A stretch of 64,000 nt of DNA from Flaveria trinervia (taxonomy: Eukaryota > Streptophyta > Magnoliopsida > Asterales > Asteraceae), in contig CM046458.1 of NCBI GenBank assembly GCA_025506515.1, forward strand, positions 45,714,890 through 45,778,889, read 5' to 3'. Of the stretch, positions 46,100 to 57,651 are shown piece after piece (position 1 is the stretch's first letter; the number at the start of each line of letters is the position of its first letter). The notes below the pieces were generated by a model that was given only the letters and a program-made list of their open reading frames with translations, ran no database searches and was not told the origin of the DNA. The translations under genes and the position numbers were made by a program.

Positions 46100-47326
46100 C
46101 ACCCCAGAACCCTCAACCCTTATCTTCTTACATTCCCTACTATTGTGACCACTTTCCCCGCAGTTGAAACACCTCATAGCCCTACAATCTATAGCCATAT
46201 GACTAGGCTTCCCGCACTTGAAACAGATGTTTGATCCCTACTTGCATTCCTCCGAATGCTCTTTCCCACATTTGCCACACCTTTTCGATCCTGCCCCTGA
46301 TGTGACCACACGGTGGTTATCCACCAGTGCCTTCTTGTTACCCATCAAGGTATCACCCCGACCAAACGTCTTTCCATTCCAACTCCGATCACCACCACCC
46401 TTCTTGCTTGCCTCAACCACCACCACCTCTCACTCATCATACAATCTTCCTGCCAAATCAACTTCCAACCTAAACATGCTCGATCCGACAGCGATCATGT
46501 GCCTGCGAATATCTGCTGGCAAGCCCTGGATGTACCTCTTGATTTTTCACGACATAGGCGTCACCTGATCCGGCACCAACCGTGCCATTTCATTGAATTT
46601 GGTGGTGTACTGTTGATGTGTCATCGTTCCCGTCTCTAGCTGTAGGAACTCCCTTTCTACCTTATCCATTTCCCTATGAAGACAGAATTCCTCGATCACC
46701 AACTTCTTTAACTCTGCACACCTCATCCTCCCGATAGCCCTGCTACCCTCAACTTGGACAATATTGTCCCACCAGCATAAAGCTGAGTCCACGAAGGACT
46801 GGGCGGCAAACTTCACTTTCTGGTCTTCCCAGCGCTCGCTGATATTTAGAACAGCTTCCATTTCTCTCACCCACTAGTGACCAGCAGTAGCAAACCTGTT
46901 ACCATCAAAAGTAGGGGGCTAGCATCGTTGAAACGCCCCGTAGTTAAAGCCTCGTGCCGCCTCCGGCGCAGGCTCTTCTTCCTCCTATTCTTCTTCGTCG
47001 TCAGACAAAACCGTGTCAATCTTGGGTGGTCTCCTTTCACCCATGGGTCTACTTCTTTCTTTCCCCTCCTCCTCCTGTACAACTTTAATCACTTCAGTCA
47101 CTAAAGATAGTAAGATTGTCTGCATGACCTGATGCACCTCTTCAACCACAGCCTCTTTTACCAAGGCCCTTAAGTTTGCACTCTCATCACCACCTTTCGG
47201 ATGAGGGGTCTCTAGTTCTTCATGAATCACCTTTTCAACTCTGGGTCTCCCTCTCTTGGGTCGTGGTTCAGCACCACGACCTCCACCACGTGAAGCTTTT
47301 GAAGATCTACCAGCAGCCATCCACAC
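46100..47326 (-). pseudogene. G2 gag, broken
   Basis: The start is in the frame 46985-47326 (MWMAAGRSSKASRG, with basic KRGRPRVEK and ALVKEAVVEEVHQVMQ). A frameshift in the acidic run near 46985-47080 is followed by the capsid core 46547-46870: MREMEAVLNISERWEDQKVK, SALCWWDN, LVIEEFCLHREMDKVEREF and THQQYTTKFNEM. A TGA lies at 46547-46549, and the frame then continues KIKRYIQGLPADI. Zinc knuckles near 46190-46300 include CGKCGKEHSEEC. The TGA matches that of G1. Confidence 0.85.
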
Positions 47327-47653
47327 ACACTGAAAGATTCAAACACCAACACGGTCATTCAAGGGAACAGTTTAGTTTATGTCAAGTATAGTAAGTCCCT
47401 AATTACAATGGCCAGTTGTGATTAGCCACTTACTTTACTCTTCATACCCCAAGCATTACCTATCTTGACTACATCAGTATCTAAATCTACAAACAGCACA
47501 TAACCACATAACATGCGCACATAATACTGGTTAAAGTTACAAAAATACCTAATGGCACGCAGCTACTCAGATTGGCATCCCTTCCCTTTCCATCCTATTT
47601 TCAATTTAAGTTTAGGTTTATTTTGAAAACTTACCCATTTCACTTAAACTTTG

Positions 47654-47665
47654 GCTCTTATACCA
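47654..47665 (-). promoter_or_regulatory. Primer binding site, mutated (G2)
   Basis: The minus strand reads TGGTATAAGAGC, one substitution from the initiator-Met complement TGGTATCAGAGC. Confidence 0.85.
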
Positions 47666-47668
47666 ACT

Positions 47669-49698
47669 TGAAAGGCCCCGTTCCCGGGACGCTTACAGCT
47701 AGTAAATCATTGCACATAAAACATATAACTTTACAATTGAGCTTCATAAACATAGCAGCGGGACATTAAAGTAACTTTTCAATTCATTATAAATGATTTT
47801 ACAAGTTAATACAATTGTTCATGTCAAAACATCATTCGTTCGCATTACAATGCAAAAACATTAGACAAAAGAATGTCATCCAAAAGAGTTGAGTAGCCGT
47901 CCCGTGCCATCCTCAGTAACATTACCTGCCAACCGGAAACACATAAAAGTTAGCGTTGCCGAGTGAGTTCTAGTTTTATAATAAAACATACTTTGCTTTT
48001 GTTAAACCTTTTTACTTTCTTTCAAATCATAACAGTCTTAGAACGTGGTCACACATCGTACGTACACATAGAAAATATATATCTTCATCATTGTTCATTT
48101 CATACTTTTATTATCTTTCGGTATCATCTAGGTCCTGTCATGTGCTTAACCCCCCTCTAGAGCACCAAGCAAGTCATTTAGGGTTCAATGACAAGGACCC
48201 CATACATCTCGTCAATCACAAATATTGAACCCCTTGTGTGCATCCTCATGGGGTATTTAACCCGCACACAGTTGAGCTGACAACCCCTCATTGGGTGTGA
48301 ACATCCATACATATGCTTGATCACACGGATCAAGCCCCATTATGCATCCTCATGGGGTAGCTAACCCGCCACGCTTGAGCTAACACTCCTCATTGAGTGT
48401 GAACCTCCATACATTTGCTTGCAAGACTTTCTTACATTCGTTTGTTCATTAATGCATGCATTCTTCATTTCATTCCTCTTTTCATTATCATCCACTTTAC
48501 GTTACATAATACTTTTCATTTGATTCATAAACATTCAACACAAAGCCAAGGGAAAATAATCATACATAATAAGGTACATCAACATACATAGTCAGCATCA
48601 TCATACAGGACATCATCATACATACGTAGCATACATCATACCACACCATCATGCATAAACATACAACATCATATATCATCGTCATCCATGCCCATCATAA
48701 CTCTTATGTCCTCAAAAGTCAACTTAGATGAACCCCCAGGAATCTAGCACGTTAAAACTTACATTAGCACTTTCCCCCAAAAGTCGGTAAATAAACAATA
48801 TTCCCTCGGGCACACAAGCCCTACTTGGGCGTATGGGCACCCTTCAGTCGCATGGCCTCCCAGGCGACTGAACACCATGCGGATGAACTCCAGGCAAATG
48901 GGCCCTATGCAAATGGACCTAATGCAGATGGACACAATGCGGATGAATCCGATGCGAATGGAACTAATGCGGCTGAACAACTGTGCGAATGGACCTAATG
49001 CGGATGGACCTAGGCGTATTGACCCCAGTCGCATGACCTCCATGCGAATGAACTCAAGTTGCACGACTCACGAGCATATGGACTCCAATCGCACGACTCA
49101 CATGCGAATGAACCTTAGTCGCATGCCATTCGGTCGCCTAGCACTAGCTGATGCAGAATGCAGTTCATCCCAAACCCAATCTGCACTTTTCGGCCTCCAA
49201 ACCCTCTCAAACCTGTTCTAAGCCCAAATCAACCATCCTAAACCTAAGAAACACATACCACAACACCATTTCAGCATACACAAGCCTTAAAACAAACTCC
49301 ACTCGCATCACACACAAACACATACATATGGGTTCAACACACACACTTCAAAAACGGGTTATACTATGTGTTCCAGCCCCAAATCAGTTGAAAAAGTGTA
49401 AAAGAGGGGTCCTAGAACTCACACAAACAACACCGTCAAGTAGAGCTTCAATCCAACTCGCTACACCTCAACTTTCATGCTCGAATCCATGAAAACAGAA
49501 GCTTGAACCCTCTTTTCTCCCCCTTTCTCTCTTTGGCTGATTTTCACAAGTGTGGGGGAGGGTGTGGGCTGCCTTCCCCCTCTTATATCCCCACTCATTC
49601 AAGGTTTTTCCCTTCTTGGCAAGTTTGGTCCCTCGACTTTGGACTTTATTTCTTTTTCTTTCTTTTGTCGGCTTCAAAGAAAATAACCGAGTGTTACA
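47669..49698 (-). repeat. 5' LTR of G2
   Basis: On the plus strand it runs from TGAAAGGCCCCG (TGTAAG in relatives) to GAGTGTTACA. The array lies at about 48825-49140. Right target duplication CTTTG follows. Confidence 0.93.
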
Positions 49699-51270
49699 CT
49701 TTGAAATATCATCCTCGTGATAACATTATTGGATCTATCAGTGATGGAGTACAGACACGGAGTCAATCTGGTTTAATTAATATTTGTCTTCTCTTGCTTA
49801 TTTCTCAAACTGTTCCGAAAAACATGCATGCCTCTCTCCAGGATCCTTGCTGGGTGGAATCAATGCAATTAGAGATTCAACAATTCAGAAAGCTTAAAGT
49901 ATGGACTTTGGTTGACCTCCCTCCAAACAAATGCACAATTGGCACGAAATGGGTCTTTAAGAACAAACCCGATGATCGTGATGTTGTGGTGCATAACAAA
50001 TCAAGATTGGTGGTGCAAGATTTGCTCAAGAGGAAGGGATTGACTATACTGAAGTTTTTGCTCCTGTCGCCCGTCTTGAAGCAATACGTATTTTTCTAGC
50101 TCATGTTGCTCATAAACAATTCAAGGTCTATTAGATGGATGTCAAGTGTGCTTCCTCTATGGAGACATTGATGAGGAGATATATGTGTGTCAACCACCAG
50201 GTTTTGAGATTCCTGATTTTCCTGACAAAGTTTATAAGCTTGACAAGTCTCTTTATGGTCTTCATCAGGCACCTAGAATCTAGTATGAGACCCTAACACA
50301 GTACCTCTTAAGCAATGGTTTCTCTCGTGGCACCATTAATATGACTCTATTTAAGAAAGAAGTGAATAGTGAAATGTTGATTGTCCAAGTTTATGTAGAT
50401 GATATTATTTTTGGCTCCACCAATTCTCAATTATGTCGGGAGTTCGAGGAGGTGATACGTAGTCGTTTTGAAATGAGCATGATAGGGGAGATGTGCTTTT
50501 TCCTTGGATTACAAGTGGAACAAAAGCCAGAAGGCATTCTCATTCATCAGGAGAAGTATTGTAAGAGATTTTGAAGAAATTCAAGTTGGATGACGTTTCT
50601 CCTTATATGACTCCTTGTACTGCTCAAACGTGCCTCACTCTTGACAAGAACGGGAAACCTGTTGATCCTCATCTCTACAGATCCATGATCGGCTCTCTTA
50701 TGTATCTTACAGAAAGTCATCCCAACATCACTTTTGCTATAGGATATTGTGCTCGATATCAGTCTTGCCTGAAAGAGTCTCATGAAAAATCCGTCAAACG
50801 AATTTTTCGTTATCTCGTCTAGGCCTTTGGTATCCCTATGGTGGGAATTTTGATTTACATGCTTATTCTAACAGTGATTCCAATGGTTGCAGGTTAAACA
50901 GAAAATCAGTTATTGGAGGATGTCAATACCTGGGCAATTGTCTGGTTTCATGGCAAAGCAAGAAACAAACCAATGTTTCCCTCTCTACAGGGGAAGCAGA
51001 ATACATTATTGCCTCTAGTTGTTGTTCACAAATTCATTGGATACAACACCAGATGATTGACTATGGAATAAATTTTCTCCATACACCGTTGTTTTGTGAT
51101 AATGAAGCTGCCATCGGGATCGCTAAAAATCCTATTCATCATTCTCGAACCAAGCACATCGAAACACTGATTCATGCAATTCGTGATGCTCAGGAAAAGG
51201 GTTTTTCTGATTCAAAAGGCAGATCTTTTCACAAACATTTGATAAACCTCATTTTTATGAAGTGATCTCT
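49699..51270 (+). pseudogene. C0 reverse transcriptase and RNase H
   Basis: C0 coding resumes after G2 with LKYHPRDNIIGSISDGVQTRS and the RT domain: KLKVWTLVDLPPNKCTIGTKWVFKNK, SRLVVQ, then a frameshift at about 50010. Further pieces include YGLHQAPRI followed by a stop, catalytic VQVYVDDIIFGSTN (50341-50574), FFLGLQVEQKPEG and RSMIGSLMYLTES. RNase H (about 50880-51265) has SWQSKKQTNVSLSTGEAEYI, DNEAAIGIAKNPIHHSRTKHIE and ends KHLINLIFMK. At least four stops or shifts. FFLGLQVEQ and the overall style fit the SIRE lineage. Confidence 0.88.
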
Positions 51271-53106
51271 ATGCTACGGCTAATATCTTTTTAAACCTCT
51301 TTTCTTTTCTCTTATTTTCAAAAAAATTAATAATAATAATAATCATAATAAAGATATGAAACGAGAACTGGGAACTTGAGTCGAGATGACGGTATATGAT
51401 TGTATATCTTCTTGATATGCTTGTTTTTGCATGACTTGCGTTTAAAATGAGAAATGATAGTAACTGGTGATGTTATCTGATTTACATCTTATTTTTTTAA
51501 TTGAAAATAATAGAAAAACAAACAGATTCTTTAATGATATGCTTGGTAGACTCAGCCTGAAGAATAAAGTAGACAGCAGCATAATGATTTAAATTAAAAT
51601 ATATGCTTAAGGATGTCTGGATTTACTCAATTATTTTGGCCTGCATGAAAATTGAGTCCCGACAAAAATTGGATTGAGATTTTATCTTTCACACACCATG
51701 ATACAAATCATATAAGCCATATCTTTGAGCCATGACTGATGTATTTATGTGTCTTGTGTTTGTGCTAATCTCCTCTACTGTACAGAAGTACTGACCTAGA
51801 GTGATGATCTCCTCTATTGTACGATAGTACTAACATGGAGCTCTCATCAGCACATGATTAAATGGTCATCTCCTTTGTTATACGTAAGTATAGACCTAGA
51901 GCTCTCACCATTTTGGTCTAACTAGTGTCAAATCATCTAAATGATGAATTCATCTCAGAATTAAATATTCTATCGATAATCACTTACATAATAATGCACA
52001 AGCCTGGTTCTATAAAGATCACCACAAATTCAAGAAATCATGAGGTTGGGTGAGGGTTTTTGCCAAATGATTATGGGGTCCTAACATTCTAAAGCATCTA
52101 ATCGAACCTTAACAAATCATATGCTGTTTGTTGAAAAAGATAGGGCTTGGGTTTAAGTGGACAAACATATCAGCAATCGTTATTAATATGTTTGAGAATT
52201 TCAAAATTCTTTCAAAGTCTGTGATTAGATTCAGTTATCAGTATGATCTCATTGCTTGTCGATGATTAAAGTCATCTTTGTGCTATTGTATATCTTGAGG
52301 ATTTGATCTCTGATCGATTTAGTTCTCGGTAATTAAAAAATTACGACGCTAATTGTTTTGCTAGACGAAATTGCAATTTCGCTCAGCATTTTCATTCTTG
52401 CAAAGTCAATTTCGGCCTAAGTCTCTCTTGACGAAATTGCAGCTTCACTTGGTGAAATTGTAGATTCGTCTAGAGAAACTCTAGTTTCGCTACCTGCGAA
52501 ACTATATGCTATTTAAGTCATTTTGAGAAATTAATTTCTCACTTTTGCACCATCGAACAGTTAGGTTTCTTAGGGTTGTTCTGTGACCTCTGCTTACGAA
52601 TTTGAGTTTTTTGAGATTTTGTTTTCGATTGACTGTTGTTTCTTGCTCGCATGTGAGTTTCGAACACAAAACTAACATTTAATCTTGATTAATCTTGCAC
52701 ATTGTGAGTATATTCAATCAAGACGCTTCGGTACCTTCGCTGTTCTTCCGGCGAAATACCGATAGTCCAGCGAAACTGAACGAAAGTTCTTGAGTTCTTA
52801 GTGAAACTGTGAGGTTATGCTGTTCAAGCGAACTTAACAGTTTCGCTGACTAAATTTCAGTTTCGCTGTGCCAAACTATTGTTTCGGCTTGTCGAATCTA
52901 CCTCACTATCTGGGCGAAACTGATGTGCTCTTGCTGGCGAAACTATACTTTCACCTGCCGAAACTAAATCTCCTCCTGCGAAACTATAGTTTTGACCATC
53001 GAATTTAATTTTATTTTTGATTATTCTTTATTCTTTTCTAATTTTTTATTATTATAGTACTTAATTCTTTATTCTAATGTATTTTATTTGTTTTTCAGGC
53101 ATAAAT
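51271..53106 (+). other. C0 pol-accessory spacer
   Basis: This is 1.8 kb without a convincing gene. The first part is AT-rich with an (AAT)n run near 51330. From about 52340 to 52990 it is dense in GCGAAACT, AGTTTCGC and GACGAAATTG motifs, as in the C0 LTRs and leader. A T-rich stretch precedes the accessory start. Confidence 0.75.
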
Positions 53107-53897
53107 GGCTAATCTAAAGTTTAATGAGAGAAACAACATCACAACCATTTGGATGATACACATCCTAAAGCAACAGGATTTAGAGAATGTATACGGTGCC
53201 TACAAAGATCCCCTATAGCTCATGCTATCTCCCATTCTTCTACTATCTATGATCTACACATCAGAGACTTTTGGAGATCAGTTGAGTATGATACGAGAGG
53301 GAACATCCAAAGGATCACTGCTAAAGTTTTGGAGAATAAGGTGTTTATTACAGCTGAGATAGTTTCAAGGATTCTATGACTAGAAGATGATTCAAGAGAG
53401 GAAGTTGCTATGTCAGATGCTGAGGTGTTCGTAGCATTTAGAAGTATGGGATATGAGGGGCCAGCTTTTGGGACACGAAAAGAGATCAAGAAGTCCTTTC
53501 TCTCAAAAGAATGGAGATTTATTGCCCACGTCTTTATTATGTGTTTAGATCACCGTAAAGGTGGATCAGATGGGCTGAACATAGACTGGGCAAAAGCTAT
53601 GGTGCTATGCTGTAGAGGTGAAAAGGAAAACATTGCAAGACTAATATTTGCATGTATGGCAGAGAATGTGATGGCACTAAAGAAGGATAAGTGGCTTCTG
53701 TATCCAATATTTCTTCATATGATCTTTGATGATCTAATTCCAAATATGCCAAGACATGGAGAGGTCAAAAGGTTGGTGCAGATGAACCCACGTATTTTTG
53801 TAGACTGTTGTGCCATCCGACATGATTTTAGCGGGAAGATCACCTATGTAGAGATTAATGAAGAGGCTGATGCAACTCAAACATCCAAAGTCTATCT

Positions 53898-54644
53898 TGC
53901 ATGCTGCACAAGTGCATTGTAGAAGAATGCTTAGGAAGCTTCACATATGCAACTGAAAAGAATTCTAAGTGTGAAATCTTCTGAAGCCAAGACCAATATC
54001 TTCCGAAGCCAAAGATGAAGTCTTCCAAAGCCTCAGAGACAAAGTCTTCCGAAGCTTCAACTCATGAGATAGATTTCTTCTGAAGACTTTTGACACATGC
54101 TTTATCTGATGTACTTTTCCATAAAGCTGGACACCTTTCTACTGCATCTCTGTAAGGTCACCAACTTACATGACTTGGTGAAAAGGTCCATGCTTTTGGT
54201 AACTGTACATTAAGGTCTTGAGTCTGTAACTTTCTACTTCATGTCCTTTATCTTTTTTTAATAGATAATGATGTGAGCTACGGCATGTCATAGTCACTAG
54301 TCAAAAGGCAATCTGCCTTTTGACTCTACAATTGATTTTGTTTGTGTCTAGTCAATTGTATCCAGCTGGCTTTCAAAGTATAGCCGGCTGTAGGATGTAG
54401 TATAAGTATCTCATGTTCTTGTATCTTTCTAATATACTTTGTAACACTTGTAATAGAACATAGAGAAAGCAATATATTGCATTCTTGAAAACCATACACT
54501 TGTGTTCTTTTGTTCTGTCTCATATATTACTTATGTTCTTAGTGTCTTATTGTGGTAATCCAGTCTTACTGTTTGATTAAGTTTGGTTAATCTCCTCTTT
54601 GTTGTATTGTGTTGTAAGTGACCCCCTTCACCGGTCCTGCAACC
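53898..54644. mobile_element. LTR-like insert (probable solo LTR) within the accessory ORF
   Basis: A 747 bp insert is flanked by TATCT at 53893-53897 and 54645-54649. The host reading frame is exactly rejoined across it. It starts TGCATGC and ends GGTCCTGCAACC; a CA end would fall at 54642 or earlier, so the right edge is uncertain by three bases. Content resembles a Copia LTR: repeated AAGTCTTCCGAAGC motifs (53960-54060), a TATA-like stretch near 54397 and a U5-like end. No coding domain. Confidence 0.65.
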
Positions 54645-55222
54645 TATCTGTGGGAAAAAATGTACCCACCTGAAAGATGGAACTATATTAGGAGGGTGGA
54701 CAAGTCGGAGAATAAGAGAGCTAAAGAAACTAAGGCACAACAGACTGATGCTGCTAAGAAGAGAAAGAGATATGCAAAAGAAAAGGATTATGATTTCGAA
54801 GATGAAGTGAATGAAAGGGCTGAAGAGATAAGGGTTGAAAAGGAGAAAAGATCAAAGAAGAAAGCTGATATAGGAGAATCAGAAAGGAGAACTAAACAGA
54901 GACATCAAGCATTTACTGAAACTCCAAGGAGGGAAGAAATAGGAAGTTTAAATGAGGATGTGATTAGAAACCTTAACAGCTCACTGGCTAATGAATTGAG
55001 CATGATAAAGACCAAACTCATTAATCAAGAGATGCGGGAAAGTCAAAAGGATGAGTTGATAGAAGGAATGAAGAATATGCTGGTAAATCAAAACTTGCTG
55101 ATAAAGAAACTGTTTGAAGAAGTTACTCAATTAAAAGCTGTTGTCGGCCTGCCCAATCAACTAACTCAATCTGAGTTAGATGATTTAACTTATACTTCTA
55201 AATACCCATTCTTGAACGTGGG

Positions 55223-55802
55223 TGTGAATTCGGTTGGATCGATAAACATCTGAGCATGTTCTTGACGGAAGGATAAATAACAGCACAAACCAAAAGTCAA
55301 ACAATAATACGAACTATAATTGAATGGTTTTATTGATAAAACCTAATGATTACAAGCTCGTTACGACATAAGAATCAAGACTCTTGGCAAGGGGAAGATC
55401 AAGCCTGATCTCCCCTCTCATCCGGCAGCCCTAGGCTCCCAGGCACACTCTCTTTAAAATCCCTTAATCTCTCTACACATGACACTGGTATATATAGGCC
55501 TCAGCCCATATTAGATGCGACTGGGCCCATTCGTGCGATTGGACCATGCGTATGGTTCAATCGTATGACTGGACCATGTGTATGGTTCAATCGTACGACT
55601 GGACCATACTTATGGTTCAGTCTTACGAATTTCCCAATCGCATCTCTCAGTCGCACGACTGGCCCATTAGCAAGGCTCAGTCGCATATGCTCCTGTGAAT
55701 GACCTAGTTTCATGTGTTTACGACATATCAGGTGTATAACATTAAGCCTAGATTATTCGACAAGCGACAGACACACTATATATGACTATATATGCTCCAA
55801 CA
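55223..55802 (-). repeat. 3' LTR of S
   Basis: On the plus strand it runs from TGTGAATTCGG to GCTCCAACA. It contains a TATA-like CTATATATACC (minus, 55489-55499) and a GCGATTGGACCATGCG-type array (about 55510-55690). Confidence 0.92.
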
Positions 55803-55813
55803 AATTCCCCCTT
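55803..55813 (-). promoter_or_regulatory. Polypurine tract of S
   Basis: The minus strand reads AAGGGGGAATT next to the LTR start TGTTGG. Confidence 0.85.
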
Positions 55814-57039
55814 GGACGTTGCTTGCGAATAGTAGATAACACCTCTTACAATCTTCAGTCAATCTTTGCTCTGGTTTCCAATAGAATCAAACGAAACCAT
55901 ATTAGCCAACGTTGTCGATCCGTCAGGTTGCTACCATATCCCTGAAAATGAATTTAGGCACAATAGCTTTCGTTTACTTTGCAGAACACCATCATAGCAG
56001 CCAGATTCCCCATATGACTGATTTTTCCAGATAATGACATGAACAGTTTTTCATTGCTTCAATCCTCACACAGGCTAGCTGATTAACATCAACACCTGCA
56101 GAAATTCCCCCTTACATTCAGCATATCCCAATATATAGACATTGTGCTCTCCTGGCGTCTTCACATGGTGTATTGGGCAAAAGGTTGAAGGTTTCAATCC
56201 ACAGCTGACAATATCAAACAAATCAGCATGCATGTAGATTCATCATCAGAAACCTGCTCACATTATCACTTTCTGATTGCGTCTTCACTTTCTCTATACA
56301 TGGATTCCCCCTATGAATGGGAATCCTCTCTGTGTGGATAGATATAACTTGATTGGCCCATAAGTAGTCAGATGCTCCTGACTACCCCACAAAATCAGCA
56401 CCTATTGTTGACATCTTCTCTTCTCTCTTTCGTGTTCCAATTACATTCACCTATTCTGGAATTCCGACGAATAATGGGGTATACATCGAACTTATTTGAC
56501 AAAAGAACCTCAGGGTGAATATGCTTTGCTCATCCTCAAATATGTGCAAGAAGCTGTTCCAGACTCTTTTCTTTTGGTCTGGAACAAATGCGGATGGCTC
56601 TTCGTGCGATTGAACATACGACTGGTCCAGTCGCACGACTGAACATACGACTAGTCCAGTCGCACGACTGAACATACGACTGGTCCAGTCGCACGAATGG
56701 TCCATTCGCATGGCCCAGTCGTACGAATGGTCCATTCGCATGGCCCAGTCGCATGAACGGGTCTGCATGCAGATTTTCAGATCTGCAGCCGCCAGGGCTG
56801 CCCAAAACCCTAATCTGACGAATTTTACATGAACTGAGACAAAACAGACATCATCAGATTCGAAGGGTTGATGGGAACGTGGTTTCGAGTGCAATTTTAA
56901 CATAGAATCAACACACGTAACAATATCTGAGCAAAACACGAAGAACACGAAGTGGGTTTAACGTCAAGATCTGAATTTGATCCACAAATCAAGAGCTCGG
57001 GTTGCTAGAATGATTGTTAGATCATTCTAGTAGTAACCG
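55814..57039 (-). other. Internal region of S, non-coding with motif array
   Basis: No retroelement domain. A 165-residue minus-strand frame (56451-56948) exists, but its middle merely translates an array at about 56595-56765 of CAGTCGCACGACTGAACATA and GAATGGTCCATTCGCATGG units, so I do not call a gene. The same motifs occur in the S LTRs. Confidence 0.75.
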
Positions 57040-57051
57040 GCTCTGATACCA
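57040..57051 (-). promoter_or_regulatory. Primer binding site, initiator tRNA-Met (S)
   Basis: The minus strand reads TGGTATCAGAGC, two bases from the 5' LTR. Confidence 0.92.
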
Positions 57052-57053
57052 AT

Positions 57054-57651
57054 TGTGAAGTCGGTTGGATCGATAAACATCCGAGCATGTTCTTGACGGA
57101 AGGATAAATAACAGCACAACCAAAAGTCAAACAATAATACGAACTATAATTGAATGGTTTCATTGATAAACCTAACGATTACAAGCTCGTTACAACATAA
57201 GAATCAAGACTCTTGGCAAGGGGAAGATCAAGCATGATCTCCCCTCTCATCCGGCAGCCCCAGGCTCCCGGGCACACTCTCTCTAAAACCCCTTAATCTC
57301 TCTACACATTGAAACTGGTATATATAGGCATCGGCGCATATTAGATGCGACTGGGCCCATTCGTGCGATTGGAACATGCGTATGGTTCAATCATACGACT
57401 GGACCATGCATATGGTTCAATCGTACGACTGGACCATACTTATGGTTCAGTCTTACGAATTTCCCAATCGCATCTCTCAGTCGCACGACTGGCTCATTAG
57501 TAAGGCTCATTCGTACGACTGAGTCTCATTTGCATATGCTCCTGCGAATGACTCAGTTTTATGTGTTTACAACATATCAGGTGTATAACATTAAGCCTAG
57601 ACTATTCGACAAGCGACGGACGCACTATACATGACTATATATGCTCCAACA
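57054..57651 (-). repeat. 5' LTR of S
   Basis: The LTR is 598 bp, from TGTGAAGTCGG to GCTCCAACA on the plus strand. It has scattered differences from the 3' LTR, including an extra motif unit near 57505-57535. Confidence 0.92.

Larger units (their letters stand above)
40786..49698 (-). mobile_element. Ty3/Gypsy chromovirus G2 (Tekay-like), nested in C0
   Basis: An 8,913 bp element has LTRs of 1988 and 2030 bp and a perfect CTTTG duplication at 40781-40785 and 49699-49703. Same gene order and close protein similarity to G1. The LTRs have clearly diverged from G1's, notably in the internal array, where units are of the ATGCGAATGGACC type. Frameshifts, a shared gag TGA and a deletion in RT make it defective. 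Confidence 0.95.
55223..57651 (-). mobile_element. Short non-autonomous LTR retrotransposon S
   Basis: A 2,429 bp element has LTRs of 580 and 598 bp, an initiator-Met primer site, a polypurine tract and only 1,251 bp of internal DNA without a gag or pol domain. Target duplication is GTGGG (55218-55222) and ATGGG (57652-57656), one mismatch. TGTTGG...TTCACA ends on the minus strand fit Copia. It must rely on proteins of another element. It interrupts the C0 accessory ORF. Confidence 0.92.

Noticed and set aside
56451..56948. Minus-strand protein with repeated DWAMRMDH units
   Set aside because: The repeats are translations of the S motif array, the frame lies in a non-autonomous element, and nothing else supports coding.
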